Source: Flavobacterium sp. UGB4466
GTDB lineage: Bacteria > Bacteroidota > Bacteroidia > Flavobacteriales > Flavobacteriaceae
NCBI RefSeq assembly: GCF_903469665.1
Contig: NZ_CAGKLC010000002.1
Span: forward strand, 89,087-153,086
Length of the DNA stretch: 64,000 nt
Direction: 5' to 3'
Position numbers and translations under genes: made by a program. Below the pieces are notes generated by a model. It searched no databases, had not been told where the DNA came from, and worked only from the letters and a program-made list of their open reading frames with translations. Every line of letters starts with the position of its first letter. Position 1 is the stretch's first letter. Of the stretch, positions 9,011 through 17,356 are shown in pieces.

Positions 9011-9199
9011 ATGAAAACACTACATATTATAGTAAGAGAGATTTTATACCGATTGAAAACCGATTATAAACGATTTACAGCTGCAGTTAAAAATAGAAAA
9101 GTGAATACCGCTAAAATAAAAGGAGAGCTTTATTCGAGTGAATCAAATTCTCTGCTTTTCCAAATGTACCTGCACGAAGAAGAAGATCTTTTTATTTGA
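9011..9199 (+). CDS. Small protein of unknown function, LFI-tail family (copy 1)
   Basis: This 62-residue protein starts at ATG 9011 (MKTLHIIVREIL). A longer frame from 8960 overlaps the terminator and is unlikely. The N-terminal half is basic and the C-terminal half acidic. The end reads SNSLLFQMYLHEEEDLFI. The protein at 12445 ends PDSLLFLMYSKENETLFI, so both share SLLFxMYxxE and a terminal LFI. Each sits directly after a Met/Cys leader with an attenuator. It lies 70 bp before the O-acetylhomoserine sulfhydrylase gene and is probably cotranscribed with it. I do not recognise the family. It has no signal peptide or membrane segment. Confidence 0.65.
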   Translation: MKTLHIIVREILYRLKTDYKRFTAAVKNRKVNTAKIKGELYSSESNSLLFQMYLHEEEDLFI

Positions 9200-9269
9200 G
9201 ATATAAAAACGACTGTAATAATTAAAGAATAAACCAAAAGCTATAAACAATACCTAAAACTAAGAAATC

Positions 9270-10574
9270 ATGAGCACACAAAAATTTGCCACAAATGCGC
9301 TACACGCGGGACACGATGTTACTAAAAATGCAGGAACCAGAGCAGTTCCAATTTACCAGACATCATCGTATGTTTTTAACAATTCAGATCATGCAGCTAA
9401 TTTATTTGGTCTTGCTGAAGCCGGATTCATTTACACCCGATTAAACAACCCTACAAATGATGTTTTGGAACAACGCCTTGCGGCGCTTGAAGGTGGAATT
9501 GGGGCAGTAGTTACAGCCTCAGGAGCCTCTGCAATTTCCACATCTTTATTGACTTTGCTAAAAGCAGGAGATCATATAGTGGCTTCTAATAGTTTGTACG
9601 GAGGAACGTATAATTTATTGAGCGTAACTTTACCGCGTTTAGGGATCACAACTACCTTTGTAGATCCTTCAAAACCCGAAAATTTCACTAAAGCTGCCAA
9701 AGAAAACACACGGGCATTTTTTGTTGAATCTTTAGGAAACCCAAAATTAGATGTACTCGATCTGAAAGCGATTGCAGTGGAGGCTAAAAAATTTAAGGTT
9801 CCTTTTATTGTAGACAATACAGTAGCTACTCCTTATTTATTAAATCCGATTGCTTACGGAGCAGATATTGTCATTCACTCCCTTACCAAATATATTTCAG
9901 GAAACGGAACCTCATTAGGAGGGGCCATTATCGACGCCGGAACTTTTGACTGGGCGAATGGTAAATTTCCTGAGTTCACAGAGCCTTCACCGGGATATCA
10001 TGGTTTAGTGTATCACGAAGCTTTAGGAAATGCCGCTTTCATTGCTAAAGCCAGAATCGAAGGATTACGTGATTTTGGAGCAGCTTTGAGTCCGTTTAAT
10101 GCTTTCCAGATCATTCAGGGATTAGAAACCCTGCCAATTCGAATTCAAAAACACAGCGAAAATGCTTTGGCTTTGGCTTCCTGGTTAGAAAAACAGGAAG
10201 AAGTAGCCTGGGTGAACTATCCGGGCTTAAAAAACAATAAGTATTATGACTTGTCACAGCAGTACTTGCCAAAAGGGCAAAGTGGTGTTGTTACCTTTGG
10301 ATTAAAAGGAGGTTTTGAAGCAGCCAAAAAAGTGGTAGATGAAACCCAGCTCTTCTCGCTTCTGGCCAACATTGGTGATACCAAGTCATTAATCATTCAT
10401 CCTGCAAGTACAACGCATCAGCAATTGTCTGATGCCGAACAATTAGAAACGGGAGTTTCAAAAGATCTGGTTCGACTTTCCGTTGGATTGGAAGATATAG
10501 AAGATTTAATTGCTGACTTGCAAACAGTTTTTGCAAGCGTGACCGAGTCACAATACAGCATTAATAAAAACTAG
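9270..10574 (+). CDS. metY: O-acetylhomoserine sulfhydrylase (aminocarboxypropyltransferase)
   Basis: This PLP enzyme of the Cys/Met metabolism family (434 residues) would join sulfide to O-acetylhomoserine to give homocysteine. The N-terminus FATNALHAGHDVTKNAGTRA and length are typical of MetY. The PLP lysine lies in VIHSLTKYISGNGTSLGGAI (about residue 210). YTRLNNPTNDVLEQRLAALE is the usual substrate and cofactor segment. It follows the leader, attenuator and small protein, and a terminator follows it at 10601. Together with MetX at 13014 it gives direct sulfhydrylation. Some activity on O-acetylserine is possible. Confidence 0.93.
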   Translation: MSTQKFATNALHAGHDVTKNAGTRAVPIYQTSSYVFNNSDHAANLFGLAEAGFIYTRLNNPTNDVLEQRLAALEGGIGAVVTASGASAISTSLLTLLKAGDHIVASNSLYGGTYNLLSVTLPRLGITTTFVDPSKPENFTKAAKENTRAFFVESLGNPKLDVLDLKAIAVEAKKFKVPFIVDNTVATPYLLNPIAYGADIVIHSLTKYISGNGTSLGGAIIDAGTFDWANGKFPEFTEPSPGYHGLVYHEALGNAAFIAKARIEGLRDFGAALSPFNAFQIIQGLETLPIRIQKHSENALALASWLEKQEEVAWVNYPGLKNNKYYDLSQQYLPKGQSGVVTFGLKGGFEAAKKVVDETQLFSLLANIGDTKSLIIHPASTTHQQLSDAEQLETGVSKDLVRLSVGLEDIEDLIADLQTVFASVTESQYSINKN

Positions 10575-10600
10575 GTTTTTTTGTTTTTTGTTTGAAAAAT

Positions 10601-10639
10601 TGCCTTTAGCAGCGTGAGTTCTGCTAGAGGTGATTTTTT
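10601..10639 (+). terminator. Terminator after metY
   Basis: TGCCTTTAGCAG (10601-10612) pairs imperfectly with CTGCTAGAGGTG (10621-10632), followed by a T-rich run. Confidence 0.65.
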
Positions 10640-10752
10640 ATAAAAAGCAAATCAGTATAAAAGTTTTAAACCTTATAGGTGTTGAGGTTTAATGTAGAGT
10701 GCTACAGTGTACTTAAAATAGTTATAAGGTTTAAAAATTAAAAAGTAAAATT

Positions 10753-11841
10753 ATGTCAAAGCTTAAAATAAATATCATCCTTTTTGGAATTGGAAATATA
10801 GGGAGTACTTTGATCAATCAAATTATTGAAAGTCAGGAGTTTTTTCTCAAAAGTAAGAATATCGATTTTCACTTTCCAATTATCACCAATTCAACTGTAG
10901 CTTTTTTCGAGAAAGAAGGCGTAGGATATGCTTGGGAAACCAATTTTCTGGAATTGGCCGTTCCTTTTAAGGTTCAGGATATTATTGAATTTGCCAAAGA
11001 AAATGAATTTGAAAATTTAATCGCTGTAGATGCCACTGCGAGCGATGAATTAATACATCACTACAATACATTGATCGAAAACGGGTTTAATATTGTAGCG
11101 GTAAATAAAAAAGCCAATACATTGCCGATTGATTTATACAAAGAGATCAGGTCAAACCTTAAAAAGTACGACAAAGAGTTTTTGTATGAAACCTCAGTAG
11201 ATACCGGATTCCCGGTTTTACAAACTTTGAGAGACTTGTATTATTCAGGCGAAAAAATCACAAAGATTCGTGGTGTTTTTTCAGATAATCTGAGTTATGT
11301 TTTTAATCGCTTTGCTGCCGAAGAAGCCACCTTCTCTTCTTTATTAAAAGATGCGAGTTTACTCGGTTTAATGCGTTCCACCTTTAAAGAAGATTTATCC
11401 GGAAATGATACAGCCAGAAAATTACTGATTCTCACGAGAGAAATTGGAAAAGATTTTGAGCTGTCAGATATAAAAATTAATTCCCTTATTAATGAAGAGC
11501 ATCTGGAGCAAAACGGCATTCTGAATAAAGAAGCAATTGATCGATCGTTTAAGATTGCTAAAATTAGTCAGGCAGATGATCATGTACTGCGATACGTGGG
11601 AGAATTTGATGTTGTAAAAAACACATTAGAAGTCAAACTGGTTTCAGAACCTATTACTTCAGCAATAGGTCAGCTGAAAGGATCAGATACTATTTTCGAA
11701 ATTTATACACAATCGTATGCAGCTGTTCCAATTGTGATTCAAAGTGCTTCGGCCTGTAAGCAAGCCATTTCAAGGGGGGTAATTACAGATATTTTGAAAG
11801 TAGCTGAAAAGATCAAAAATAAAGAGGCAGTCTGGTTGTAA
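10753..11841 (+). CDS. Homoserine dehydrogenase-like protein with altered active site
   Basis: The 362-residue protein is homologous along its length to the homoserine dehydrogenase half of ThrA at 14005 (residues about 450-804). It keeps the nucleotide-binding GIGNIGS motif, the Lys in VNKKANT (119-120), Asp214, Asp219 and Lys223 in EDLSGNDTARK. The substrate segment is changed: ThrA has YTEPDPREDL, but this protein has LMRSTFKEDL. The glutamate that corresponds to yeast Glu208 is therefore Arg208. ThrA's GVFSGTLSY is GVFSDNLSY here. No aspartokinase domain is present. It may have another substrate, modulate ThrA or be inactive. It lies between two attenuator units of the methionine cluster. 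Confidence 0.8.
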   Translation: MSKLKINIILFGIGNIGSTLINQIIESQEFFLKSKNIDFHFPIITNSTVAFFEKEGVGYAWETNFLELAVPFKVQDIIEFAKENEFENLIAVDATASDELIHHYNTLIENGFNIVAVNKKANTLPIDLYKEIRSNLKKYDKEFLYETSVDTGFPVLQTLRDLYYSGEKITKIRGVFSDNLSYVFNRFAAEEATFSSLLKDASLLGLMRSTFKEDLSGNDTARKLLILTREIGKDFELSDIKINSLINEEHLEQNGILNKEAIDRSFKIAKISQADDHVLRYVGEFDVVKNTLEVKLVSEPITSAIGQLKGSDTIFEIYTQSYAAVPIVIQSASACKQAISRGVITDILKVAEKIKNKEAVWL

Positions 11842-12193
11842 GTGGTGTCGAAATACTAGTAAGTTGTTCTTTGATATAATGAAACAGGAAAGTTTTTTAA
11901 GTTATTTTTTGTAAGATTTATCTTTTAAATATTGATATGTTAATTTTGTAAGATGTTTTTTAACCTAAAAAGGTCGCTTTTTAACGTTTTTTGGGATTAA
12001 TTTATTGAGTCTCACTTGCATAATTGATAAAATATTCGCAAATTTGTAAGACTTCAAAACTAAAGAAGAAATAATTTAGTATTCTGAATGAAAGTTACAT
12101 CGATTGAGGCAAAAGTTTTGTACTCTGTTGATTTAAAGAAGAGTAAAATAGAAATATTTCTAAAGTTTAAAGAAGTTTATTAAAATAGAAAAA
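11842..12193 (+). other. Intergenic region and 5' leader of attenuator unit 2
   Basis: No gene is seen in these 352 bp. TTGcataattg followed by TATTCGCAAATTTG near 12016-12046 resembles local promoter sequences but does not fit the -33/-7 consensus cleanly. The true transcription start of the unit is therefore uncertain. Confidence 0.4.
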
Positions 12194-12295
12194 ATGCAAG
12201 AATTTTTTAAAATAGTAATTAAGTCCCAGATGAATAAGTCCCTACAGATGAACAAGATGTTTAACGTCGCACGTATTTGTGTATGCGTCTGTTGA
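12194..12295 (+). CDS. Cys-ending leader peptide upstream of small protein copy 2
   Basis: The 33-codon frame starts MQEFFKIVIK and has Met at 13, 19 and 22. It ends ARICVCVC with Cys at 29, 31 and 33, just before TGA at 12293-12295. CTAAAAG (12298-12304) directly after the stop codon can pair with CTTTTGG (12333-12339) of the terminator at 12329-12367. Stalling at the Met codons would free CTAAAAG. Stalling at the final Cys codons would cover it much as a terminating ribosome does, so the sensed amino acid is less clear here than in the 8840 unit. Confidence 0.6.
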   Translation: MQEFFKIVIKSQMNKSLQMNKMFNVARICVCVC

Positions 12296-12328
12296 TACTA
12301 AAAGTATATATGAGTTGTAAAAAACTTG

Positions 12329-12367
12329 AACCCTTTTGGTATTACAAATCCAAAAGGGTTTTTTTAT
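12329..12367 (+). terminator. Attenuator terminator of unit 2
   Basis: AACCCTTTTGG (12329-12339) pairs perfectly with CCAAAAGGGTT (12350-12360) and is followed by a T run. It lies 78 bp before the small protein at 12445. Confidence 0.85.
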
Positions 12368-12444
12368 TCCATTTGGTTACGATAACAAAGAAATAAACAT
12401 AAAATAAAGATAATAACACGCAAACTAACATAAACTTAAATGTC

Positions 12445-12645
12445 ATGAGCACAATAAACTACCTAACAAAGACTTTTTCAACATTGAAAAACATTAGAGC
12501 TAAAAGAAACAATGCACCGCCAACAAATGAATTGACCGATTCAAGATTCGGGGTGACTGAAACAAATAAAAAAGCGGAGAAAAAAAATCCGGATTCATTA
12601 TTGTTTTTGATGTATTCAAAAGAAAATGAAACGCTTTTTATTTAA
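12445..12645 (+). CDS. Small protein of unknown function, LFI-tail family (copy 2)
   Basis: The 66-residue protein starts MSTINYLTKTFSTLKNIRAK and ends PDSLLFLMYSKENETLFI. The N-terminus is basic and the middle is low-complexity and lysine-rich. Only the last 18 residues clearly resemble the protein at 9011. It follows a leader peptide and attenuator as that protein does. It precedes the promoter and SAM-I riboswitch of the metX-thrA operon. I do not recognise its function. A short tail ending in LFI could be a docking or turnover signal, which is speculation. Confidence 0.6.
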   Translation: MSTINYLTKTFSTLKNIRAKRNNAPPTNELTDSRFGVTETNKKAEKKNPDSLLFLMYSKENETLFI

Positions 12646-12774
12646 ATCTAAAAGCATCATAAAATAGAGGGAAACCTGCTTAATTTTACTGGGCAAATTG
12701 TTCGGTAATTTTTTGCGTACACTAGTTTTTGTTTGAATTATGTTTAAGAAATTGAGGAATCAGTTTCGATAAAA

Positions 12775-12807
12775 TTTGTTTGTTTGAGAAATTAGTAGTT
12801 AATTTGC
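12775..12807 (+). promoter_or_regulatory. metX-thrA promoter
   Basis: TAATTTGC (12800-12807) resembles the -7 element with one base fewer. Three overlapping TTTG copies at 12775-12786 can serve as -33. The predicted start near 12815 falls just before the SAM-I aptamer. Confidence 0.5.
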
Positions 12808-12835
12808 ACCTTTAAGTTCAAAAACGTATTGAAAT

Positions 12836-12940
12836 GTTATAAAGAAAGGACGAGGGATTAGACCCGATGAATCCTTAGCAACCCTTCGTTAAATCGAAGA
12901 AGGTGCTGCATTCTACCACCCCTAAACGTGGAAAGATAAC
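12836..12940 (+). promoter_or_regulatory. SAM-I (S-box) riboswitch upstream of metX
   Basis: The conserved S-box core is visible: GAGGGATTAGACCCGATGAA, then CCTTAGCAACCCTTCG, then GAAGAAGGTGCTGCATTCTACC. GTTAT (12836-12840) and ATAAC (12936-12940) close P1. SAM-I riboswitches turn genes off when SAM is abundant. The expression platform in 12941-13013 is not obvious; a T-rich stretch follows but no strong terminator. Confidence 0.9.
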
Positions 12941-13013
12941 AACAAGAAATTTTCTGGTTTCACTCTAGACTTTCTTTCTAATATTTCCACATACAAATCA
13001 AAATTAAAAAGAT

Positions 13014-14003
13014 TTGAAATTGGAAAATATACCAAGTCCCATTATAATTCAGGAATTCATCACCGAAAGTGGTGTGTCCTACTCATCATTACCCTTAAGT
13101 TTTACACTTTCCGGTTTACCATTGTATAGTGCGCCTATTGTTCTCGTTAATCATGCTTTGACAGGAAATGCAGAGGTCACCGGAGCAAACGGCTGGTGGA
13201 ATGACCTTATTGGGGAAGAGAAAACAATCGATACCCATAAATTTACCGTACTGGCTTTTAATGTACCAGGAAACGGGAATGATTCTTTTATTATCGAAAA
13301 TTATCAGGATTTCACTACCAGAGATATTGCCCGTATTTTTATAAAAGGTTTAGAACTTCTAAATATTAGCCAACTACATACTATTATTGGTGGTTCTGTT
13401 GGAGGAGGCATCGCCTGGGAAATCCTTGCATTAGAACCTAACATTACTCAAAACCTGATTCCCATTGCAACGGATTGGAAGTCGACCGACTGGATGATCG
13501 CCAATTGCTATTTACAAGAGCAAATTTTGAACAATTCTTCAAAACCTATCGAAGATGCCAGAATTCATGCTATGTTGTGTTACAGGTCTCCGGAATCATT
13601 TAAAGAGAAATTTCAACGTACCATCAATACCAACCGTCCTGTTTTTAACATTGAAAGCTGGTTGGCCCATCATGGTGAAAAACTACAGAAAAGATATCAA
13701 TTGGCTTCGTATAAATTGATGAACCAATTGCTTAAAACCATAGACATCACCAGAAACAGAGAGGATTTCGAGACTTTGTTATCCAAAACAGACGCTGCGA
13801 TTCATATTATCGGAATCAATTCGGATTTGTTTTTTATACCCAAAGAAAATCGGGAGACTTTTCAGGAATTAAAAAAGTTCAAAGACAATGTTTCTTATAG
13901 CGAAATAGATTCGGTTCACGGACATGACGCTTTTTTAATCGAGTACAAACAATTAGATCATTTACTTGCCGATATTTTTAAGGCAGAAACAATAGAAAAA
14001 TAA
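13014..14003 (+). CDS. metX: Homoserine O-acetyltransferase
   Basis: MetX acetylates homoserine to O-acetylhomoserine, the substrate of MetY. It is an alpha/beta hydrolase fold protein of 329 residues. LVNHALTGNAEV is the family segment near the N-terminus. The nucleophile is Ser128 in GGSVGGGIAWE, the acid is Asp271 in INSDLFF and the base is His304 in VHGHDAFL. No ATG is available at the 5' end: an in-frame TAA lies at 13005-13007, and the first possible starts are TTG 13014 and TTG 13020. A non-AUG start is therefore likely. It lies under the SAM-I riboswitch and is followed after 1 nt by thrA. Confidence 0.93.
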   Translation: MKLENIPSPIIIQEFITESGVSYSSLPLSFTLSGLPLYSAPIVLVNHALTGNAEVTGANGWWNDLIGEEKTIDTHKFTVLAFNVPGNGNDSFIIENYQDFTTRDIARIFIKGLELLNISQLHTIIGGSVGGGIAWEILALEPNITQNLIPIATDWKSTDWMIANCYLQEQILNNSSKPIEDARIHAMLCYRSPESFKEKFQRTINTNRPVFNIESWLAHHGEKLQKRYQLASYKLMNQLLKTIDITRNREDFETLLSKTDAAIHIIGINSDLFFIPKENRETFQELKKFKDNVSYSEIDSVHGHDAFLIEYKQLDHLLADIFKAETIEK

Positions 14004-14004
14004 A

Positions 14005-16419
14005 ATGAAAATATTAAAATTTGGCGGTAAATCGTTATCAAACGGAGAAGGACTTAATAAAGTAGTTTCAATTATTACGGATAAAGTACAGCAGAATGAA
14101 AAAATAGCTGTTGTGGTTTCGGCCCGCGGAAATGCAACAGACGAGTTAGAATACATTTTAAAAATTGCTGCGAAAAACGGTAATTATAAACCCTTATTTG
14201 AGAATTTTAAAGCGTATCAGGTTTCAGATTATCCTCAGGTCGATTTATCGGAAGAATTTAATGTGCTCGAGAAACTTTTTGAAGGAGTAAGCCTGATTGG
14301 TGATTACAGCAATAAAATTAAAGATCAGATTTTATCAAAAGGAGAATTACTTTCGGCTAAATTGCTGACGGCCATTTTAATCGAAAAAGGTGTTCCTGCA
14401 AATTTTGTAGATTCAAGAGAATTGTTGAAAACCGATTCTAAATTTGGTGACGCACAGCCTTTGGAGCAGCTCTCTAAGAAAAATGTGATCAATTATTTTA
14501 AAGAACACAACGGATCAACGGTTAACATCGTGACCGGTTTTATTGGGTCTAACAATAATAACGATACCACTACTTTAGGTAGAAATGGCAGTAACTATAC
14601 CGCGTCGCTAATTGCAAATTACCTGAATGCTGAAGAATTGCAGAATTTTACGCATGTTGACGGAATTTACACAGCAAACCCTGATTTGGTTGCCGATGCG
14701 AAAAAAATTGAATTTCTATCGTTTAATGAAGCCAATGAACTAGCCAATTTTGGCGCTACCATTTTGCATGCGAAAACAATCATTCCGTTACTGGAAAAAA
14801 ATATCCCGCTTCGTATTTTAAATACCTTTAATCACGAAAATCGTGGGACTTTAATTACCTCTGATTCAGCCAAAGAAGGAATTAAAACGCTTTCTGTTTT
14901 AGAGAATGTGTCGCTGGTGAATCTGGAAGGCCGCGGATTATTGGGGAAATCGGGTGTAGATGCCCGAATTTTTAAAGTAATGGGCGATCATAATATCAGT
15001 GTGAGTATTATCTCGCAGGGTTCTTCAGAGCGAGGCATTGGTCTTGTGGTGGCGACCGATAAGGCTACATTGGCAATGGTTGAATTAGAAAAAGAGTTCG
15101 AAAATGACTTCTATTCTAAAGATGTAAATCAAATTACGGTAACCGATAATGTTTCGGTAATTTCGATTATCGGTCAGGATTTGAGTACTTTTCATAAACC
15201 ATACACAGCATTAATCAAAAATAAAATTGTTCCGATTTTGTTCAATAACACCGTTACGGGTAAAAACGTGAGTCTGGTTGTTAAAAAATCAGAGCTTCAT
15301 AAAGCCTTAAACGTAATTCACGGAGAGATTTTTGGAGTTTCCAAAAAAATCAATATTGCTATTATTGGTCACGGACTAGTGGGAGGAACTTTAATCAATC
15401 AGATTTTAGAATCGACTGACGCTATCGAAAAACGAAAAGACGTGAGACTGAATGTTTTTGCAATTGCGAATTCCAAAAAAGTACTTTTAGATAAAAACGG
15501 AGTAAGTTCGAACTGGAAAACAGACATTGAAAAGGAAGGACTTGCCTATACCATTCAAGATATTATTGCTTATGCGAATCAACATCATTTAGAAAACCTG
15601 ATTGCGATTGATAATACAGCCAGTGCAAAATTTGTTGAGAATTATATTCCGTTGGTGGAGAGTAGTTTCGATCTGATCTCTTCTAACAAAGTAGCGAATA
15701 CACTCAGTTATGGTTTTTATAAAGAATTGAGAAAATCTTTAGCCGAAAATCAGAAGAATTATTTGTACGAAACCAATGTTGGTGCCGGATTGCCATTAAT
15801 TGATACGATAAAATTATTACACCTTTCAGGAGAAAACATCACAAAAATAAAAGGAGTGTTCTCCGGAACACTAAGTTATTTATTCAATAATTTTTCGGCA
15901 AAAGATGCTCCGTTTAGTGAGATTTTGCAGGAAGCGATTGATAATGGATACACAGAACCGGATCCGCGTGAAGATTTATGCGGAAATGATGTGGGAAGAA
16001 AATTATTGATTCTGGCAAGAGAATTAGACTTGCAGAATGAATTTGAAGAAATCTCGATTCAGAATTTAATTCCGGAACATTTGCGTGAAGGAAACGTTGG
16101 TGATTTCTTAACGAAATTAAAAGAGTTTGATCCAATTTATGAAAAAATAAAAGCCGATCAAAAGCCAAACCACGTATTGAGATACATTGGTGAATTGTCG
16201 GGAGATTTGCAAAACGACAAAGGAATTTTGGAAGTAAAGCTAGTTTCAGTGCCTTCTGATACCGCTTTGGGCGGATTAAAAGGATCTGATTCTTTCTTTG
16301 AAATTTATACAGAGTCTTACGGAGACCGTCCAATCGTAATCCAGGGAGCAGGTGCAGGCTCTGCGGTAACAGCGAGAGGAGTATTTGGTGATATTTTGAG
16401 ATTGTCAGATAAAGGGTAA
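14005..16419 (+). CDS. thrA: Bifunctional aspartokinase / homoserine dehydrogenase
   Basis: The 804-residue fusion carries out the first and third steps from aspartate to homoserine. Residues 1-290 form the aspartokinase domain (MKILKFGGKSLSNGEG). Residues about 300-445 hold tandem ACT domains that usually bind an end-product amino acid. Residues 450-804 form homoserine dehydrogenase, with IIGHGLVGG for NAD(P), Lys in SSNKVANT and the intact substrate segment YTEPDPREDLCGNDVGRK (Glu651). The gene begins 1 nt after metX, so it shares the SAM-I riboswitch. Control by SAM of the first enzyme fits a methionine-dedicated isoenzyme. Confidence 0.96.
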   Translation: MKILKFGGKSLSNGEGLNKVVSIITDKVQQNEKIAVVVSARGNATDELEYILKIAAKNGNYKPLFENFKAYQVSDYPQVDLSEEFNVLEKLFEGVSLIGDYSNKIKDQILSKGELLSAKLLTAILIEKGVPANFVDSRELLKTDSKFGDAQPLEQLSKKNVINYFKEHNGSTVNIVTGFIGSNNNNDTTTLGRNGSNYTASLIANYLNAEELQNFTHVDGIYTANPDLVADAKKIEFLSFNEANELANFGATILHAKTIIPLLEKNIPLRILNTFNHENRGTLITSDSAKEGIKTLSVLENVSLVNLEGRGLLGKSGVDARIFKVMGDHNISVSIISQGSSERGIGLVVATDKATLAMVELEKEFENDFYSKDVNQITVTDNVSVISIIGQDLSTFHKPYTALIKNKIVPILFNNTVTGKNVSLVVKKSELHKALNVIHGEIFGVSKKINIAIIGHGLVGGTLINQILESTDAIEKRKDVRLNVFAIANSKKVLLDKNGVSSNWKTDIEKEGLAYTIQDIIAYANQHHLENLIAIDNTASAKFVENYIPLVESSFDLISSNKVANTLSYGFYKELRKSLAENQKNYLYETNVGAGLPLIDTIKLLHLSGENITKIKGVFSGTLSYLFNNFSAKDAPFSEILQEAIDNGYTEPDPREDLCGNDVGRKLLILARELDLQNEFEEISIQNLIPEHLREGNVGDFLTKLKEFDPIYEKIKADQKPNHVLRYIGELSGDLQNDKGILEVKLVSVPSDTALGGLKGSDSFFEIYTESYGDRPIVIQGAGAGSAVTARGVFGDILRLSDKG

Positions 16420-16466
16420 AGAATTTGAGATTGTAGATTTGAGATTGCAGATTTATAGGTCCAGTT

Positions 16467-16597
16467 TGTCATTTCGACCGAAGGGAGAAATTACACCAGG
16501 AACTCCGCAACGAAACATTCTAATCTTTGTCGACAATCTAATGTGATTTACTTCGTCTGTTCGCTATCGCTCGAGTCTTCTTAAGTCGAAATGACAA
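16467..16597. repeat. REP-like palindrome, 'gtcatttcgac' family (copy 1)
   Basis: The element begins TGTCATTTCGACCGAAGGGA and ends with its reverse complement GTCGAAATGACA. A second copy lies at 36628-36760. The interior contains ttcgctatcgctcgagtctt in both copies. It looks like a dispersed, non-coding palindromic repeat. Confidence 0.65.
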
Positions 16598-16637
16598 GAT
16601 TATAAAGAATAAAAAATAAAAAAAAAATAACAACACA

Positions 16638-17066
16638 ATGAAAGTAACTTTGAACAGAGTAAATGACGCGTTTCATTTTAAACTTAAAAACGAACGTGGT
16701 CATATAGTGGATGTTGACAGCAGAGCCGAATTTGGCGGAAGTGATTTAGGTCCAAGCCCAATGGAATTAGTATTGATGGGGGTTGCGGGATGCAGTGCTA
16801 TTGATATGATTTCGATCCTAAAAAAACAACGTCAGGAAATCACTTCCTTTAACGCTGAGGTAGAAGGAGAGCGTGTACAAGTTGGTGAAGCAAAGCCTTT
16901 TAAAGAAATCAATGTGGTTTTTTATTTAGAGGGAGATATTAACCCTGAAAAAGCACAACGCGCAGCCCAGCTTTCTTTTGAGAAATATTGCTCCGTTTCT
17001 AAAACAATTGAGCCTACAGCTACCATAAAATATAAAGTTGTATTGAACGACGAAGAATTAAAGTAA
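16638..17066 (+). CDS. OsmC family protein
   Basis: The 142-residue protein has the OsmC/Ohr fold signature, with cysteines in GVAGCSAIDM (about residue 54) and FEKYCSVSKT (about residue 117). In OsmC and Ohr proteins these two thiols reduce organic hydroperoxides. Here the gene sits among sulfur assimilation genes, so protection against reactive sulfur or peroxide is an inference. It may be expressed with metZ downstream. Confidence 0.88.
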   Translation: MKVTLNRVNDAFHFKLKNERGHIVDVDSRAEFGGSDLGPSPMELVLMGVAGCSAIDMISILKKQRQEITSFNAEVEGERVQVGEAKPFKEINVVFYLEGDINPEKAQRAAQLSFEKYCSVSKTIEPTATIKYKVVLNDEELK

Positions 17067-17356
17067 TTGGATAATTAGTCAATTTGATAATTTGATAATT
17101 TTTGGACCATTTTTATATAATCAAAATTCACATTGAACTTATGGCGAAACGCTGTGTTTTGCTTTGTGAATCTTTGTGAAATTTTATAAAAGAAAGCGAA
17201 TTTGTGCTAATCAGTGTAATTCGTGTTTTAGCCAATTTGAGAATTAGATAACTTTCAAAATGAAGATTAATTAATAACGTTATACCGTTTAAATTTTAAG
17301 TTTTTGTTTTAAATAATGCTGAAAACTTGAAACTTGAAACAAGAAAAACAAAAAAA
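17067..17356 (+). other. Intergenic region without recognised gene
   Basis: These 290 bp hold AT-rich degenerate repeat sequence (taatttgataatttgataat, then a palindromic 'gtgctaatcagtgtaattcg' relic). No gene or strong terminator is seen. Confidence 0.5.

Noticed and set aside
15914..16333. 139-codon minus-strand frame inside thrA
   Set aside because: It is fully antisense to a conserved domain of thrA and has no signature of its own.
17327..17356. TTG start for metZ
   Set aside because: ATG 17357 gives a normal N-terminus for the family; the extension is lysine-rich spacer sequence.
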